Part shown: positions 16,676 to 25,159 of the stretch, in pieces | Position numbering within the stretch: position 1 is the first letter of the stretch | Layout: each line of letters begins with the position of its first letter | Origin: Prosthecobacter gellanilyticus | GTDB taxonomy: Bacteria > Verrucomicrobiota > Verrucomicrobiia > Verrucomicrobiales > Verrucomicrobiaceae | DNA length: 64,000 nt | Direction: 5' to 3' | Assembly (NCBI RefSeq): GCF_007992435.1 | Contig: NZ_BKAG01000006.1 | Span: 1-64,000 of the forward strand | The notes under the pieces: generated by a model | What the model saw: the letters and a program-made list of their open reading frames with translations, nothing else | The model's database searches: none | Told to the model about the DNA's origin: nothing | Position numbers and translations under genes: made by a program

Positions 16676-16885
16676 ACTCGGATCAGGTCGGATTCAGTCG
16701 GATCGCCCTCAGAACACACCGTTAGCGGCTGTAAACAGCGCCCGTCTCTCTTCCGCGTTTTCCGTGTGTTCCGTGTGTTCCGTAGGCCCTCCTTCATAGA
16801 ATCCAGCTTGGATCTGGCTGGATTAACTTGGATCGACTTCGAGCCCCTCATCACCACTCGGATCAGGTCGGATTCAGTCGGATCG
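16676..16885. repeat. 30-bp direct repeat pair in a 756-bp gene-free stretch
   Basis: The same 30 bases (beginning ACTCGGATCAGGTCGGATTC and continuing AGTCGGATCG) occur at 16676-16705 and 16856-16885, 180 bp apart. Degenerate relatives (GGATCTGGCTGGATT, TTGGATCGACTTCG) lie between them. The whole region from 16443 to 17198 has no convincing gene; it holds the inverted-repeat element at 16461-16605, these direct repeats and the tandem repeat at 17127-17154. Confidence 0.7.
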
Positions 16886-17126
16886 GCTCCCCGTCTCTGA
16901 AACCACCGTGAACAACCGTCAACCACGGTGAACAACTGTAAACGGCCCCCGTCTCCCTCTCGAAACGACAAAGCATTTCCACTCCATCGGTCAGGTCGAA
17001 AGAGGTCATCAAAAACAAAGAAGGATCTCATCAAAGAAGCCACAACGGGCAGCCTCATCCTCCCGCCAAACCCATGATTCCCCAAGTGACCCAAGCGGAC
17101 CCTTTGGACACCGCGAACTCGCCCCC

Positions 17127-17154
17127 AAATCGTAAATCATAAATCGTAAATCAT
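17127..17154. repeat. two tandem copies of a 14-bp AT-rich unit
   Basis: AAATCGTAAATCAT is repeated twice in tandem, followed by AAATGC. It is an AT-rich island in a GC-rich background, about 45 bp downstream of the Nramp-like gene's stop on the other strand. Confidence 0.7.
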
Positions 17155-17198
17155 AAATGCCCGTTCGCACCCGCGCCCGCGGCACTCCTCCCAAGCTC

Positions 17199-18440
17199 CT
17201 ACTTCGCCAACACTCCCAAAATCTCCGTCACGGCGATCCAGCCGAACATCACCAGGGCGATCGCCAGGACGATGTTGCTGAGCCATCTATTGCGCAGCTC
17301 GCCGATCCAGTCCCTGCGGTTGTTCAGATATAGCAGCAGCGTGGCGAGCAGCGGCACGGAGAAGGCTCCGATGATGGTGAAGAGCAGCACCACAGACACG
17401 GGCTTGTTGGCAAACAACAGCACCAGCGGTGTCCCCGCGAGAAAGAGCAGGTAGCCGCGATAAACTCGAGTGTTCTTGTATTGGGTGACTTCGGCCGGCG
17501 GCTGTTTGGCGTTCCGGCGATGCGCCATGAAGTCCGCAAAGAAATACGGCACGCCCTGCCACACCCCGAGCATGGACGCGAACACCGCGCACCAGAAGCC
17601 GATGAGGAAGGCCCAATGACCCACCGGCCCGAGCGCAGATTCCAGTCGCGAGGCCACCTCGAGCGCCATGCCATTGCCTTGGGTGACCACCGCATTGCAA
17701 CCCGCCGCCACGATGGTGAGCGCGACGGCAAAGACGACCGTGACGCCATAAGCGAGCAGCAGGTCCATCCGCACGGCACGCCTATGACTGGGGCCGGTCC
17801 AGGCATTCTCACGGATCCAGTAGTCGTAGCAAAGCATGGTCATGCTGCCGCCGATGCCGCCGAAGATGGTGAGTACGGACTTGCCAGAGTTTGGCGGAAA
17901 GCTGGGCCAGAAGAGATCACGCAGCAGCTCCAGGCCATCCGGCTTCAGCAGGATGGCGCAGACCAGCACCGTCAGCACCATCACACCCACGAGGATCTTC
18001 ATCACACGCTCAAACAGATCAAACTTCCCGCCCCAGACGAGCGCCGCCGCCATGACGGAATGAATGATGCCCCAGGCCCAGGTCGGCAGTTGTGGAAACA
18101 GGCTATGCCCGGCCAGACCACAGGCACTGGCCAGCGACGCGCCGACGGAGAAGGTCCAGATCAGTAGGTAGAGGAAGAAGAACTGACTGACCCAGCGCGG
18201 CAGCCGCTTCATGCAGGCCTCGATCATGGTGCTGCCGGTGGCGAGCTGCCAGCGCGCCATGCTTTCATTGAGCGCCCACTTCAGGATCACGCAGGCCAGC
18301 ATGGCCCAGGCGAGTTGCGTGCCAAACTTCGCACCCATCACCGTGGCCGTGACCACATCTCCCGCGCCGATGCCCGCTGCCGCGAGGACCAAACCGGGCC
18401 CGAGGGCTTTGAAGGGAGTCAGGAGAGAGAGCTTGGGCAT
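17199..18440 (-). CDS. Nramp-family membrane transporter lacking the canonical metal motifs
   Basis: A 413-residue protein with about 11 TM helices and the Nramp (LeuT-like) layout. TM1 reads GPGLVLAAAGIGAGDVVTAT where metal-transporting Nramps have the D-P-G-N motif, and TM6 reads SMTMLCYDYWIREN where the family has A/M-P-H. So both residues that coordinate Mn2+/Fe2+ are replaced. Such divergent Nramp relatives occur in several phyla with unknown cargo. The beta-helix gene starts upstream on the same strand (72 bp gap). Membership is confident; the substrate may not be a divalent metal. Confidence 0.85.
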   Translation of the reverse strand: MPKLSLLTPFKALGPGLVLAAAGIGAGDVVTATVMGAKFGTQLAWAMLACVILKWALNESMARWQLATGSTMIEACMKRLPRWVSQFFFLYLLIWTFSVGASLASACGLAGHSLFPQLPTWAWGIIHSVMAAALVWGGKFDLFERVMKILVGVMVLTVLVCAILLKPDGLELLRDLFWPSFPPNSGKSVLTIFGGIGGSMTMLCYDYWIRENAWTGPSHRRAVRMDLLLAYGVTVVFAVALTIVAAGCNAVVTQGNGMALEVASRLESALGPVGHWAFLIGFWCAVFASMLGVWQGVPYFFADFMAHRRNAKQPPAEVTQYKNTRVYRGYLLFLAGTPLVLLFANKPVSVVLLFTIIGAFSVPLLATLLLYLNNRRDWIGELRNRWLSNIVLAIALVMFGWIAVTEILGVLAK

Positions 18441-18511
18441 GCGGCTGAATCACCAATCAAACAGACATCAGGCCAAAAGCCATTCGAACCATGATTTCGA
18501 CACGTCGAAGC

Positions 18512-19582
18512 TCACTTCTTGTTCCGAAAGTCCTCACCATACACGCCCCCCGTTTCCTCCGAACTGAGTTTCGGCTTGGAGCGATCCGGGCGATCTTCCG
18601 CGAACCAATGATTGTTCGAAAACACGAAGGTCTCCGGTGCCGTGCCTCCGCCGATGTTGATTTCGATCTGCACCTGGGCGCGACGGAAGGCGATGCGGTT
18701 GTCCGTGATCCTCACATTCCGGCAGGGGGCGAAGCGCTCGCCCTGGGTCTCTTGCAGGATGCGGAAGACCCACTTCTCCGGGAAGAGAATGGTGTTGCGG
18801 GTGAACAGCGCTCCATCCACGCCCACAAAAGCAGCGGCGCAAAGACTGCCCTCGATGACGCAGTCCTGCACCGTGAGGTTCTTGCCTTCATAGGCAGCAT
18901 CTGGCGGGCGGAAGTAGTCCATGCCGGTGGATCCGCCCACGTTCAGCGGGCGCTGCCCGGCATCCTTGAAGTGGCATTTCTCCACCGTGATGTCGCTGGT
19001 GCCGCCTTTCATTTGGATGGCCGCGCTGGCGCTGAACCCCGGTTTGCCGATGAATCGGCAGCCGGTGACGAGAGACTTGTGACAGCCCACGAAGTCGATG
19101 CCCTGGCCGCCCCAGCCCGTGACCGTGCAGTCGCGGATGGTCATTTCGTCCAGGCCGCTGCACTTGATGCCATCGTGGTTGCCCGTGGGGCCGATGTCGC
19201 TGACCTCCACATGATCCAGGGTGATGCCCTTGACCGGGGAGGTGCGCTGGCCGCCGTCATCCAGGTTCAGACCATTCACCGCGTGGCCTTGGAAGCGCAG
19301 GTTTCGCAGAGTGAGTCGGTGGCACCGGCTGAACTGCCAGCCGCCATTGCCCCCCTGAAAGAGAGGCGGATTTTTTGGGTCGAGAGCCTCGATGGTCAGG
19401 TCATCCATCCCGCCGGTCTGATTTCCACCCGGGTAGGTGCCGGGGGCGATTTTCAGGGTGGTGCCCGATTTGAGGGTCGGGAGCGCGCTCCTCAGGGAGG
19501 CCGGGTCCCGCACCACGATTTCCTCCGCAGCGGCAGAAACGACCAGGAGAAGGGTGGCAGACAGGGTGGGGAGAAGGCGCAT
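18512..19582 (-). CDS. secreted right-handed parallel beta-helix protein
   Basis: A 356-residue exported protein with signal peptide MRLLPTLSATLLLVVSAAAE. After a lead-in typical of chondroitinase B/pectate-lyase-like proteins (IVVRDPASLRSALPTLKSGT, LKIAPGTYPGG), it has successive beta-helix coils: LTLRNLRFQGHAVNGLNL, ITLDHVEVSDIGPTGNHDGI, MTIRDCTVTGWGGQGIDFVG, LVTGCRFIGKPGFSAS, ITVEKCHFKDAGQRPLNVGG and LTVQDCVIEGS. Coil spacing of about 22-25 residues fits the fold. It probably binds or cleaves an acidic polysaccharide; no catalytic triad can be assigned. Confidence 0.8.
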   Translation of the reverse strand: MRLLPTLSATLLLVVSAAAEEIVVRDPASLRSALPTLKSGTTLKIAPGTYPGGNQTGGMDDLTIEALDPKNPPLFQGGNGGWQFSRCHRLTLRNLRFQGHAVNGLNLDDGGQRTSPVKGITLDHVEVSDIGPTGNHDGIKCSGLDEMTIRDCTVTGWGGQGIDFVGCHKSLVTGCRFIGKPGFSASAAIQMKGGTSDITVEKCHFKDAGQRPLNVGGSTGMDYFRPPDAAYEGKNLTVQDCVIEGSLCAAAFVGVDGALFTRNTILFPEKWVFRILQETQGERFAPCRNVRITDNRIAFRRAQVQIEINIGGGTAPETFVFSNNHWFAEDRPDRSKPKLSSEETGGVYGEDFRNKK

Positions 19583-19771
19583 GCAGCCTCAGATACGCCA
19601 TTTAGAGAGGTGGCTTTGCCAGGCAGAATGAATTTCGGCGGGTCTCTCCCGTCCGAAAGAGGGCCGGACAGCGTATCCGACCATAGACGGAGATCGCTTT
19701 CGAAAAAAAGCATCGCCTCACTGTAACCGACATGGCAGAATCAGTTATCTACTCCTGACATTTAGTTCATC

Positions 19772-20401
19772 ATGCTCACTCCCATTGGCCAGACTCTGAA
19801 AGCCTCCCGCGAAGCGCGTGGGTTGAGCCTGCCTGATGTGGCCTATAAGACCCGCATCCCGGTGTCGCGGCTGGTCTTGCTGGAACAGGATAATTATGCG
19901 GCTCTGGGCGGGATGACGTATGCACGCTCCTTCCTGCGCCACTACAGCCAGTTTCTGGGCGTGGATGCCTCCGAGATGCTCCACGATCTGCCCAGCGGCG
20001 TGCTCGGCGGCCCGCGTGACTACCGCTATCTGCTTGAAAATCATGGAGATTGGGTGCCGCCGAAGAATGTCCGTCGGTATGCGAGCCGCCCAAACCTGAA
20101 GGTCCGCGCCCGCCGTTCCCCAGTGCCGGCGGGTCTTTTCATCTTCGTCCTGGTGCTCATTGGCACCGGCATATGGGGAAAATACGTGGCCGATGACCGT
20201 CTCGCGGCCGAGGAAGCGGCCAAGTCTGCCCCGGCTCTGCCCGCCCCGTCCACTCCCTTGAAGCCTCTGGCGGCCACCAGTGTTCAGGTGCCTCAGGTGA
20301 AGACTGATCTCCAGCCGCCCATCAAGATTTTGAAGGCCATTCCCGTGCCTGAAGATGAGCCTGTGCAAGGCTCTGCTGGAAATTCCTCCCGCGTGGAGTA
20401 A
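19772..20401 (+). CDS. RodZ-like HTH membrane protein
   Basis: A 209-residue bitopic protein with the RodZ plan: an N-terminal Xre-type HTH (IGQTLKASREARGLSLPDVA, YKTRIPVSRLVLLEQDNYAA, MTYARSFLRHYSQFLGVD), a basic juxtamembrane stretch (RARRSP), one TM helix (AGLFIFVLVLIGTGIWGKYV) and a proline-rich periplasmic tail. RodZ couples MreB filaments to the wall-elongation machinery. The periplasmic part is short (about 75 residues) and lacks the beta-domain of E. coli RodZ. The next gene follows after 11 bp and is likely co-transcribed. Confidence 0.85.
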   Translation: MLTPIGQTLKASREARGLSLPDVAYKTRIPVSRLVLLEQDNYAALGGMTYARSFLRHYSQFLGVDASEMLHDLPSGVLGGPRDYRYLLENHGDWVPPKNVRRYASRPNLKVRARRSPVPAGLFIFVLVLIGTGIWGKYVADDRLAAEEAAKSAPALPAPSTPLKPLAATSVQVPQVKTDLQPPIKILKAIPVPEDEPVQGSAGNSSRVE

Positions 20402-20412
20402 AGGGGCCGGGT

Positions 20413-20847
20413 ATGAGAGATCAACCCACGCTACCAGCACGAGGCTGGTGGATCGCGCCGCTCGTTTTCGTCCTCTTCTTCATCGCTGCTGTCGTCACCG
20501 TCTGGCAGGTCAGTGAAGAGGGGCGTGAGCTCCTGGCGAAGTCCTTCATGACCATCGCCGGTTATCTTGCCACGCCGTTCGTGCTGGAGACCAGTGTGGC
20601 CCTCTTTGGCCTGGTGGCCGTGCTCGTCTTCAATGAATGGCGCCGGGCCAAGGACGGCCCGGACTACGTGGAGATGATGGTGGAGGATGATCCAGTCCCC
20701 GACATCGCAGCATTTGGAAAAGCAGGCCGAGCAGAAGTGACGCTCGGGGTGGCGAAAGATGCGAGTCTTCCGCATGGTGCCGGACTTTCTCCGCTCCCAC
20801 CCCCCCAAAAAAAAGAAAGCGCCCCGACAAAAGCCGGAGCGCTTTGA
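20413..20847 (+). CDS. putative two-TM membrane protein downstream of RodZ-like gene
   Basis: A 144-residue protein with TM1 (WWIAPLVFVLFFIAAVVTVW), a re-entrant or second hydrophobic stretch (SVALFGLVAVLVFNEW) and an acidic cytosolic tail. No family is recognised. Its last dozen codons lie inside a hairpin that reads as a terminator for the opposite strand, so the C-terminus (PPPQKKESAPTKAGAL) may owe its sequence to that structure. Being 11 bp after the RodZ-like gene suggests a role in the same envelope process. Confidence 0.6.
   Translation: MRDQPTLPARGWWIAPLVFVLFFIAAVVTVWQVSEEGRELLAKSFMTIAGYLATPFVLETSVALFGLVAVLVFNEWRRAKDGPDYVEMMVEDDPVPDIAAFGKAGRAEVTLGVAKDASLPHGAGLSPLPPPQKKESAPTKAGAL
20805..20846 (-). 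terminator. strong rho-independent terminator, minus strand, overlapping a 3' CDS end
   Basis: Read on the minus strand, AAAGCGCTCCGGC and GTCGGGGCGCTTT form a stem with a TTTT loop, followed by TCTTTTTTTTGGGG. The T-run marks termination of minus-strand transcription, yet no annotated minus-strand CDS ends here: the next gene on that strand starts at 22126 and stops at 21314. This is one reason to suspect a non-coding transcript from the 20850-21110 region. The hairpin also lies within the last codons of the plus-strand gene. Confidence 0.75.
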
Positions 20848-21110
20848 GATCCCACATGTGCCGTTCGATTGGGGGCCTCGAATCCCAAAGGAGACGAGGT
20901 GGGTGCCCGTGAACAAGGGCGCTGTCTTCCAGTGAAGGCATGACATGACAACCCAGGTCACAAGCTCCCGGTGTCATAAAAACGGGTCGGGCCACAACAG
21001 TCTGAGGACGAGCACCGCAGGAAAGGGAGCATATGGCAGAAACACAAGCCTTCTGCCGCTGCGAAAATGATGTCAAAGAACTCACCGTCACGGGAGCCGC
21101 GACGGCCTTC
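20848..21110 (-). ncRNA. candidate structured non-coding RNA (6S-like?)
   Basis: The 466-bp gap 20848-21313 has no credible CDS. On the minus strand it contains several hairpins in series: GGCAGAA/TTCTGCC, ATGACA/TGTCAT with a 20-nt loop, CTTC-ACTG-GAAG, and GCCC/GGGC followed by ACCCACCT, ending at the orphan terminator at 20805-20846. A stem-rich ~250-nt transcript ending in its own terminator would fit a regulatory RNA such as 6S, but I could not establish the long closing stem and central bubble. Boundaries and identity are tentative. Confidence 0.3.
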
Positions 21111-21224
21111 TGAATTAGAGCAGAGTGTATCAGAAGCTAGTGCAAACTAGCAAGCCTGAATGCCCTCTTTTCAACTCATCCAGAGTCAAAGCAAACTACG
21201 TGCCACTCGGGTGGAATGGCGAAG

Positions 21225-21289
21225 GCAAAAAGCCCGAATGACGAAGCTCTGATAAAGAAGTCAGGGCCAGCCCCAAATTCGTCATTCGG
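21225..21289 (-). terminator. probable terminator of the L,D-transpeptidase gene
   Basis: Perfect 12-bp arms CCGAATGACGAA (21234-21245) and TTCGTCATTCGG (21278-21289) face each other; read on the minus strand the second arm is followed by GCTTTTTGCC. It lies 25-90 bp beyond the transpeptidase stop at 21314. The 32-base loop is long for an intrinsic terminator, so an alternative is a REP-like palindrome; a degenerate third copy (TTCGTCACTCGTCATT) is adjacent. Confidence 0.45.
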
Positions 21290-21313
21290 TTTTCGTCACT
21301 CGTCATTTTTAAG

Positions 21314-22126
21314 TCACTGCGGTCCGTAGCCCGGCAGATACAGTGTCTGGGTTCCTTGGGGCTTCTTCGGCGTCGGTGCCAGGCGGGCAGGGGCCAGCGT
21401 CATCGGTGCCGGAGGCGCACCTGGCACATCGGGAGTCACCGGACGCAGGCCGGAGGCGATCTGTCTGCCCAGGCTGCTGGTGCCGCTGGCTACCCCATGA
21501 GCTCCCGCAGGTGCTGGAACGGAAGGCGCATTGTGCGGACGCTGGGCCAGGAGCTCGCCGTTCTTTTTCACCTGCACCGGGGAACCGAACGGAGTGGCCT
21601 TGTAGAAGAGTTCAGCCATGTGACCCGGCAGGCGGATGCAGCCATGGGACGCGGGGTAACCTGGCAGGTAGCCCTGATGCATGCCGATGGCGCCGTTGAA
21701 GCGCATGAACCAGTTCATGCTGGCACCCATGAACTTGCTTCCCGCAGGCGCGCTGTCCTTGCGCACGTCCACATCCTCCTGGACCACACTGCCCTCGCTG
21801 TCCACAAAGGCGCCGTACCAGGAGGAGCGGTGCTCCTGGTCCTTCTCAGTGACGCTGAAGCTGCCCGGGTGCGTGCCATGGCCTTCGCGACCGGAGGAGA
21901 TGGGGGACAGGCCTACCAGCGTGCCATTTTTAAAGAGACCCACGTGCTGTTCCTCAATGCTGATCACGATCTTCGCGGGCACCTCGGCCTCCGCCTCGGC
22001 GGACCAGTAAGTGCCGTCGTTGCTCTTGGCGGGTGGTGCCACTTCCGAGGCACACTGGCTCAGGCAGGCGGCGGCGAGGAGGATCAGGGGAATACGCTGG
22101 ACGGGGGACAGGAAGGGTGATGTCAT
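21314..22126 (-). CDS. L,D-transpeptidase (YkuD domain) lipoprotein
   Basis: A 270-residue envelope enzyme. Starting at MTSPFLSPVQRIPLILLAAA gives a lipoprotein signal ending LSQC, so Met at 22126 was chosen over a frame 55 codons longer. The YkuD catalytic block is complete: IGMHQGYLPGYPASHGCIRL, with the His...Ser-His-Gly-Cys-Ile-Arg signature near residues 157-175. These enzymes make 3-3 cross-links in peptidoglycan or attach lipoproteins to it. The C-terminus is a proline/alanine-rich tail that likely spans to the wall. Confidence 0.9.
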   Translation of the reverse strand: MTSPFLSPVQRIPLILLAAACLSQCASEVAPPAKSNDGTYWSAEAEAEVPAKIVISIEEQHVGLFKNGTLVGLSPISSGREGHGTHPGSFSVTEKDQEHRSSWYGAFVDSEGSVVQEDVDVRKDSAPAGSKFMGASMNWFMRFNGAIGMHQGYLPGYPASHGCIRLPGHMAELFYKATPFGSPVQVKKNGELLAQRPHNAPSVPAPAGAHGVASGTSSLGRQIASGLRPVTPDVPGAPPAPMTLAPARLAPTPKKPQGTQTLYLPGYGPQ

Positions 22127-22317
22127 GGGAGTCGAGGCAGGAGAATGAAAGCGTGGGGTGCGGTCGGAGTCGAGTACGAATGCCCAAAACCCGGACCTCG
22201 GCTCCAGCAGTATTCGCGCCTGACTCCCCTGCTGAGGGTCTGCTTTATCCCCTCGCGCCGGATTTGCCCACCGGCCCATTTCGCGCTTCATTTTATCCGA
22301 GTCCCAGCCCTCAGCCC

Positions 22318-22959
22318 ATGTCCGCCAAGCCTACCACCCTCCTGCTCGCCGATGACCATGCCGTGGTCCGGCGTGGCTTCAGCATGATCCTGGCCGCGCA
22401 GTGGGACATGCAGGTGCTCGCGGAGGTCTCCAATGGCCGCGAGGCCGTGGAAAAGGCGGAGGAACTCCAGCCCGACGTGGTGGTCATGGACGTGACCATG
22501 CCCGAGCTTAATGGCATCGAGGCCACCCGCCGCCTGCTTAAGGTCTCTCCCCGCACCCGCGTCCTGGCCCTCTCCATGCACAAGGACTCCGTCTATGTGC
22601 GTGAGATCCTCCGCGCCGGTGCCAAGGGCTACCTGCTAAAGGACAGCAGCGAGGCCGACTTCCTGAAAGCCGTGCGCGCCGTGGCCATGGGCAAAGGCTA
22701 CCTCAGCCCCGAGGTCGCAGATGCCGTGCTGGATGACTACCGCAAGCATGTCACCAACCCCATCGACCTGCTCTCCACCCGCGAACGAGAAGTGTTGCAA
22801 ATGATCGCCGAGAGCAAGACGAACAAGGACATCGCCAATGCTCTCAATCTGAGTGTCTACACCGTGGAGGCGCATCGTGGCCGCATCATGGAAAAGCTGA
22901 ACATGCACAGCGTGGGCGAGCTGGTGCGCTTTGCCCTGCGGAATGGCTTGATCGACTGA
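22318..22959 (+). CDS. NarL/FixJ-family response regulator
   Basis: A 213-residue response regulator: receiver domain with acidic pocket (LLADDH), phospho-acceptor Asp58 in VVVMDVTMPELNG and the K in YLLKDSS, then a LuxR-type HTH (LSTREREVLQMIAESKTNKD, IANALNLSVYTVEAHRGRIM). The start was placed at MSAKPTTLLLADDH; the longer frame overlaps the divergent transpeptidase start. The kinase gene follows 31 bp later, so this is a cognate two-component pair. Confidence 0.93.
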   Translation: MSAKPTTLLLADDHAVVRRGFSMILAAQWDMQVLAEVSNGREAVEKAEELQPDVVVMDVTMPELNGIEATRRLLKVSPRTRVLALSMHKDSVYVREILRAGAKGYLLKDSSEADFLKAVRAVAMGKGYLSPEVADAVLDDYRKHVTNPIDLLSTREREVLQMIAESKTNKDIANALNLSVYTVEAHRGRIMEKLNMHSVGELVRFALRNGLID

Positions 22960-22990
22960 TTCTCTTTCGCGAGCTGCACACTCACACGCC

Positions 22991-24322
22991 ATGAGCTTCC
23001 GTTTCACACTCTTCCCACGTCGCATCACGGAGCGGACCGTGCTGTGGGGGCTGGTGCCAGGCTTTGCGCTCGTGGTCATCATGCTCGGCATGGCCGGTCT
23101 TGTGGCCGTGCGTGACAACCGCGAGATCCGCCTCAGCGCTACGAAGCTCGTGAAGGACCAGCTCCTCATCGCCCGCCTTTTGCATGAGGTGCAGGCGGAG
23201 GAGGATGCGCTGGCCCTGGCCTTGCACCGCCTAACCACAGATGCGAGTGCGCAGGACCGCGCCGCACGTGTGGCAGAGCTGAAGGATGCCGACAAAGGCG
23301 TGGCCCGCCTGGCGCAGCAGGCGACCAAGATGCCCCACGCGGCCGAATGGCGGCAGCTCGCCGTGGCCTCCCAGGAATTTTCAGCGGAGGCAGAGAAAGC
23401 CTTCTCTCAGGAGGGGGCCGTCTCGCCGGAGGTGATCGAAAAGCTCTTCACCAGTCACGAAAAGGTCGTGAAGCTGATCCACGGTCTCATCCTGGTCAGC
23501 AGCCAGCGCCTGATGGTGGTGGATGAGCAGATGAACCTCCAGCTGAAGGAACTGGCGGATGAATCCGCCTTCCTGCTCGGCGCCTGCTTCCTGCTCGCTG
23601 CCGCCTGTGCCGTGGCCACCATCATTTACGTGCGGCGCAGCGTGCACCGCATTGAGTGGCAGACAGACGAGATCAACCGCGTCTCCTGGCACATGCTGCA
23701 GACGCAGGAGGAGACCGCGCGCCGCTTCTCGCACGAATTGCATGATGAGTTAGGCCAGTCTCTCGCCGCCCTTCGCGCCAACCTCACCTCCATGACCCCG
23801 GAGCATCTGGAAGAGCGCCGGACGGACTGCGTGCAGCTTGTGGACGAGGCCATCTCCAACGTGCGCGAGCTCTCCCAGCTCCTGCGCCCCGTGATTCTCG
23901 ATGACTTCGGGCTCGATGCCGGCCTGCGCTGGCTCGCGGAGAAGTTCGGCCAGCGTACCCGCATCCAGGTGAACTACGAGTCCACCCTCGAGACACGCCT
24001 GCAGAGCGATACCGAGACCCACCTCTTCCGCATCGCCCAGGAAGCCCTAACGAATATTGCTCGCCACTCCCAGGCCACCGAGGTCGGCATCCGCCTGGAG
24101 ATCAAGGGTGCGAACGTGCGCCTCACCGTCCAGGACAACGGCAACGGCATCGGCGCCGACCGCCAGGAGTCTCGTCAAAGCCTCGGCCTCATCGGCATGC
24201 GCGCCCGCGCCCGCCAGTGCGGCGGCACCCTCAACCTCGAATCCGTCGATCCTCATGGTTTGCGGATCAAAGTCGAGGTTCCGTTGAAAACCGCGGAGGA
24301 GAATGAAGAGTCTGAAGGCTGA
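22991..24322 (+). CDS. NarL-partner sensor histidine kinase (HisKA_3)
   Basis: A 443-residue membrane kinase with two TM helices (about 15-35, LVPGFALVVIMLGMAGLVAV; and about 190-212, LLGACFLLAAACAVATIIYV) flanking a ~150-residue helical periplasmic domain resembling a four-helix bundle. Cytosolic HisKA_3 has FSHELHDELGQSLAALRANL with phospho-His251, and HATPase_c has QEALTNIARHSQA, DNGNGIG and LGLIGMRARA. The periplasmic helical bundle suggests a small-ligand or mechanical signal. It pairs with the regulator 31 bp upstream. Confidence 0.92.
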   Translation: MSFRFTLFPRRITERTVLWGLVPGFALVVIMLGMAGLVAVRDNREIRLSATKLVKDQLLIARLLHEVQAEEDALALALHRLTTDASAQDRAARVAELKDADKGVARLAQQATKMPHAAEWRQLAVASQEFSAEAEKAFSQEGAVSPEVIEKLFTSHEKVVKLIHGLILVSSQRLMVVDEQMNLQLKELADESAFLLGACFLLAAACAVATIIYVRRSVHRIEWQTDEINRVSWHMLQTQEETARRFSHELHDELGQSLAALRANLTSMTPEHLEERRTDCVQLVDEAISNVRELSQLLRPVILDDFGLDAGLRWLAEKFGQRTRIQVNYESTLETRLQSDTETHLFRIAQEALTNIARHSQATEVGIRLEIKGANVRLTVQDNGNGIGADRQESRQSLGLIGMRARARQCGGTLNLESVDPHGLRIKVEVPLKTAEENEESEG

Positions 24323-24377
24323 GAATCAGAGCAGGAAGGCTTGAAAAGAAGCGCCCGCCTCGCCAATCATTCCCGCC

Positions 24378-24782
24378 ATGATCCAAGGCTGGCTAGGCGA
24401 TGACTATTTGATGCTCTTCGACAATCAAGCGGAGGCGATGAGCTTTGCGGCGCGTTACGAGGTCACCGAACGATTGCCAGGTTATGCTCTTCTTGGACTC
24501 CGTGGCTGGGACGACTTCATTCTTTCCGATCCAGAAGGTGGGCTGCATATCGTGCCGACGATTCCGCTTGTGTCCGATAACATTACCGCCTATGACTTGA
24601 AGACCGATCTTGCGTCCATGCAGCCTGATCCACGATTCACCGATCGCATCAAATGGTATGTCCAGCCGATCGTTTTTGGCGGAGATCCGTCCGCTGAGCA
24701 GAACATAATCTGGATCTCGATCGACCAGCACGTCGATCTCGTGAAATGGTGGAATCGAAAGTATGATGAGATCAAAGGATGA
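24378..24782 (+). CDS. SMI1/KNR4 (SUKH)-like protein
   Basis: A 134-residue cytosolic protein with features of SMI1/KNR4-type folds: YALLGLRGWDDFILSDPEGG, then LHIVPTIPLVSD, and a conserved-looking IKWYVQPIVFGGDPSAEQN ... HVDLVKWWNRKYDEI. SUKH proteins serve as immunity proteins to polymorphic toxins or as standalone regulators. No toxin gene is next to it. The following small gene overlaps it by 4 bp (ATGA), so the two are translationally coupled. The SUKH assignment is by pattern only. Confidence 0.5.
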   Translation: MIQGWLGDDYLMLFDNQAEAMSFAARYEVTERLPGYALLGLRGWDDFILSDPEGGLHIVPTIPLVSDNITAYDLKTDLASMQPDPRFTDRIKWYVQPIVFGGDPSAEQNIIWISIDQHVDLVKWWNRKYDEIKG

Positions 24783-25099
24783 TTGAGTCTGATATCCAGA
24801 ACAGCCCCGCCCCAACAGCCATGCATGAAGTTCATGTCGAGATTCATCGGTTCATAGACGATGCTCAGCCAAGTTGGGTAGAATGCACACTGCGTGATGC
24901 CTCTGGACGTGAGTGGCAGATCACAGACAAGGTGCCCACTTTTACCGAGGCTGCTCTGGATGCGGACAGCACCTATCCTCAGCCAGGCATGGTCAGATGT
25001 GAGATCGTGCGTGAATGGACGGACGAAGGCGGACGCCAGAGGTGTGTCATCAGCACCGCAGTCCCTGATGCTGTTGAAGCCGTAAGTGGCGAGACCTAG
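24779..25099 (+). CDS. small conserved-looking protein coupled to the SMI1-like gene
   Basis: A 106-residue soluble protein, probably all-beta (VHVEIHRFIDDAQPSWVECT, REWQITDKVPTFTEAALD, MVRCEIVREWTDEGGRQRC). The ATGA overlap with the preceding SMI1-like gene supports the start at 24779, although an internal Met (MHEVHVEIHRF, 24821) is also possible. No domain is named with confidence; the size and context resemble immunity-type proteins found as strings of small genes. Confidence 0.6.
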   Translation: MIESDIQNSPAPTAMHEVHVEIHRFIDDAQPSWVECTLRDASGREWQITDKVPTFTEAALDADSTYPQPGMVRCEIVREWTDEGGRQRCVISTAVPDAVEAVSGET

Positions 25100-25159
25100 T
25101 TTGAAGTTTTCCGTGACCAGGTCATGACACAGTTAGCCTGACCGCTCAGGCCTCCAGTA

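Noticed and set aside
16443-17198. Short frames in the repeat-rich gap
   Set aside because: They lack any domain, begin or end within repeats, and have no conserved-looking composition.
20860-20900. TTCGA/TCGAAT words resembling a tRNA T-loop
   Set aside because: No acceptor, D or anticodon arms could be built around them; not a tRNA or tmRNA end.
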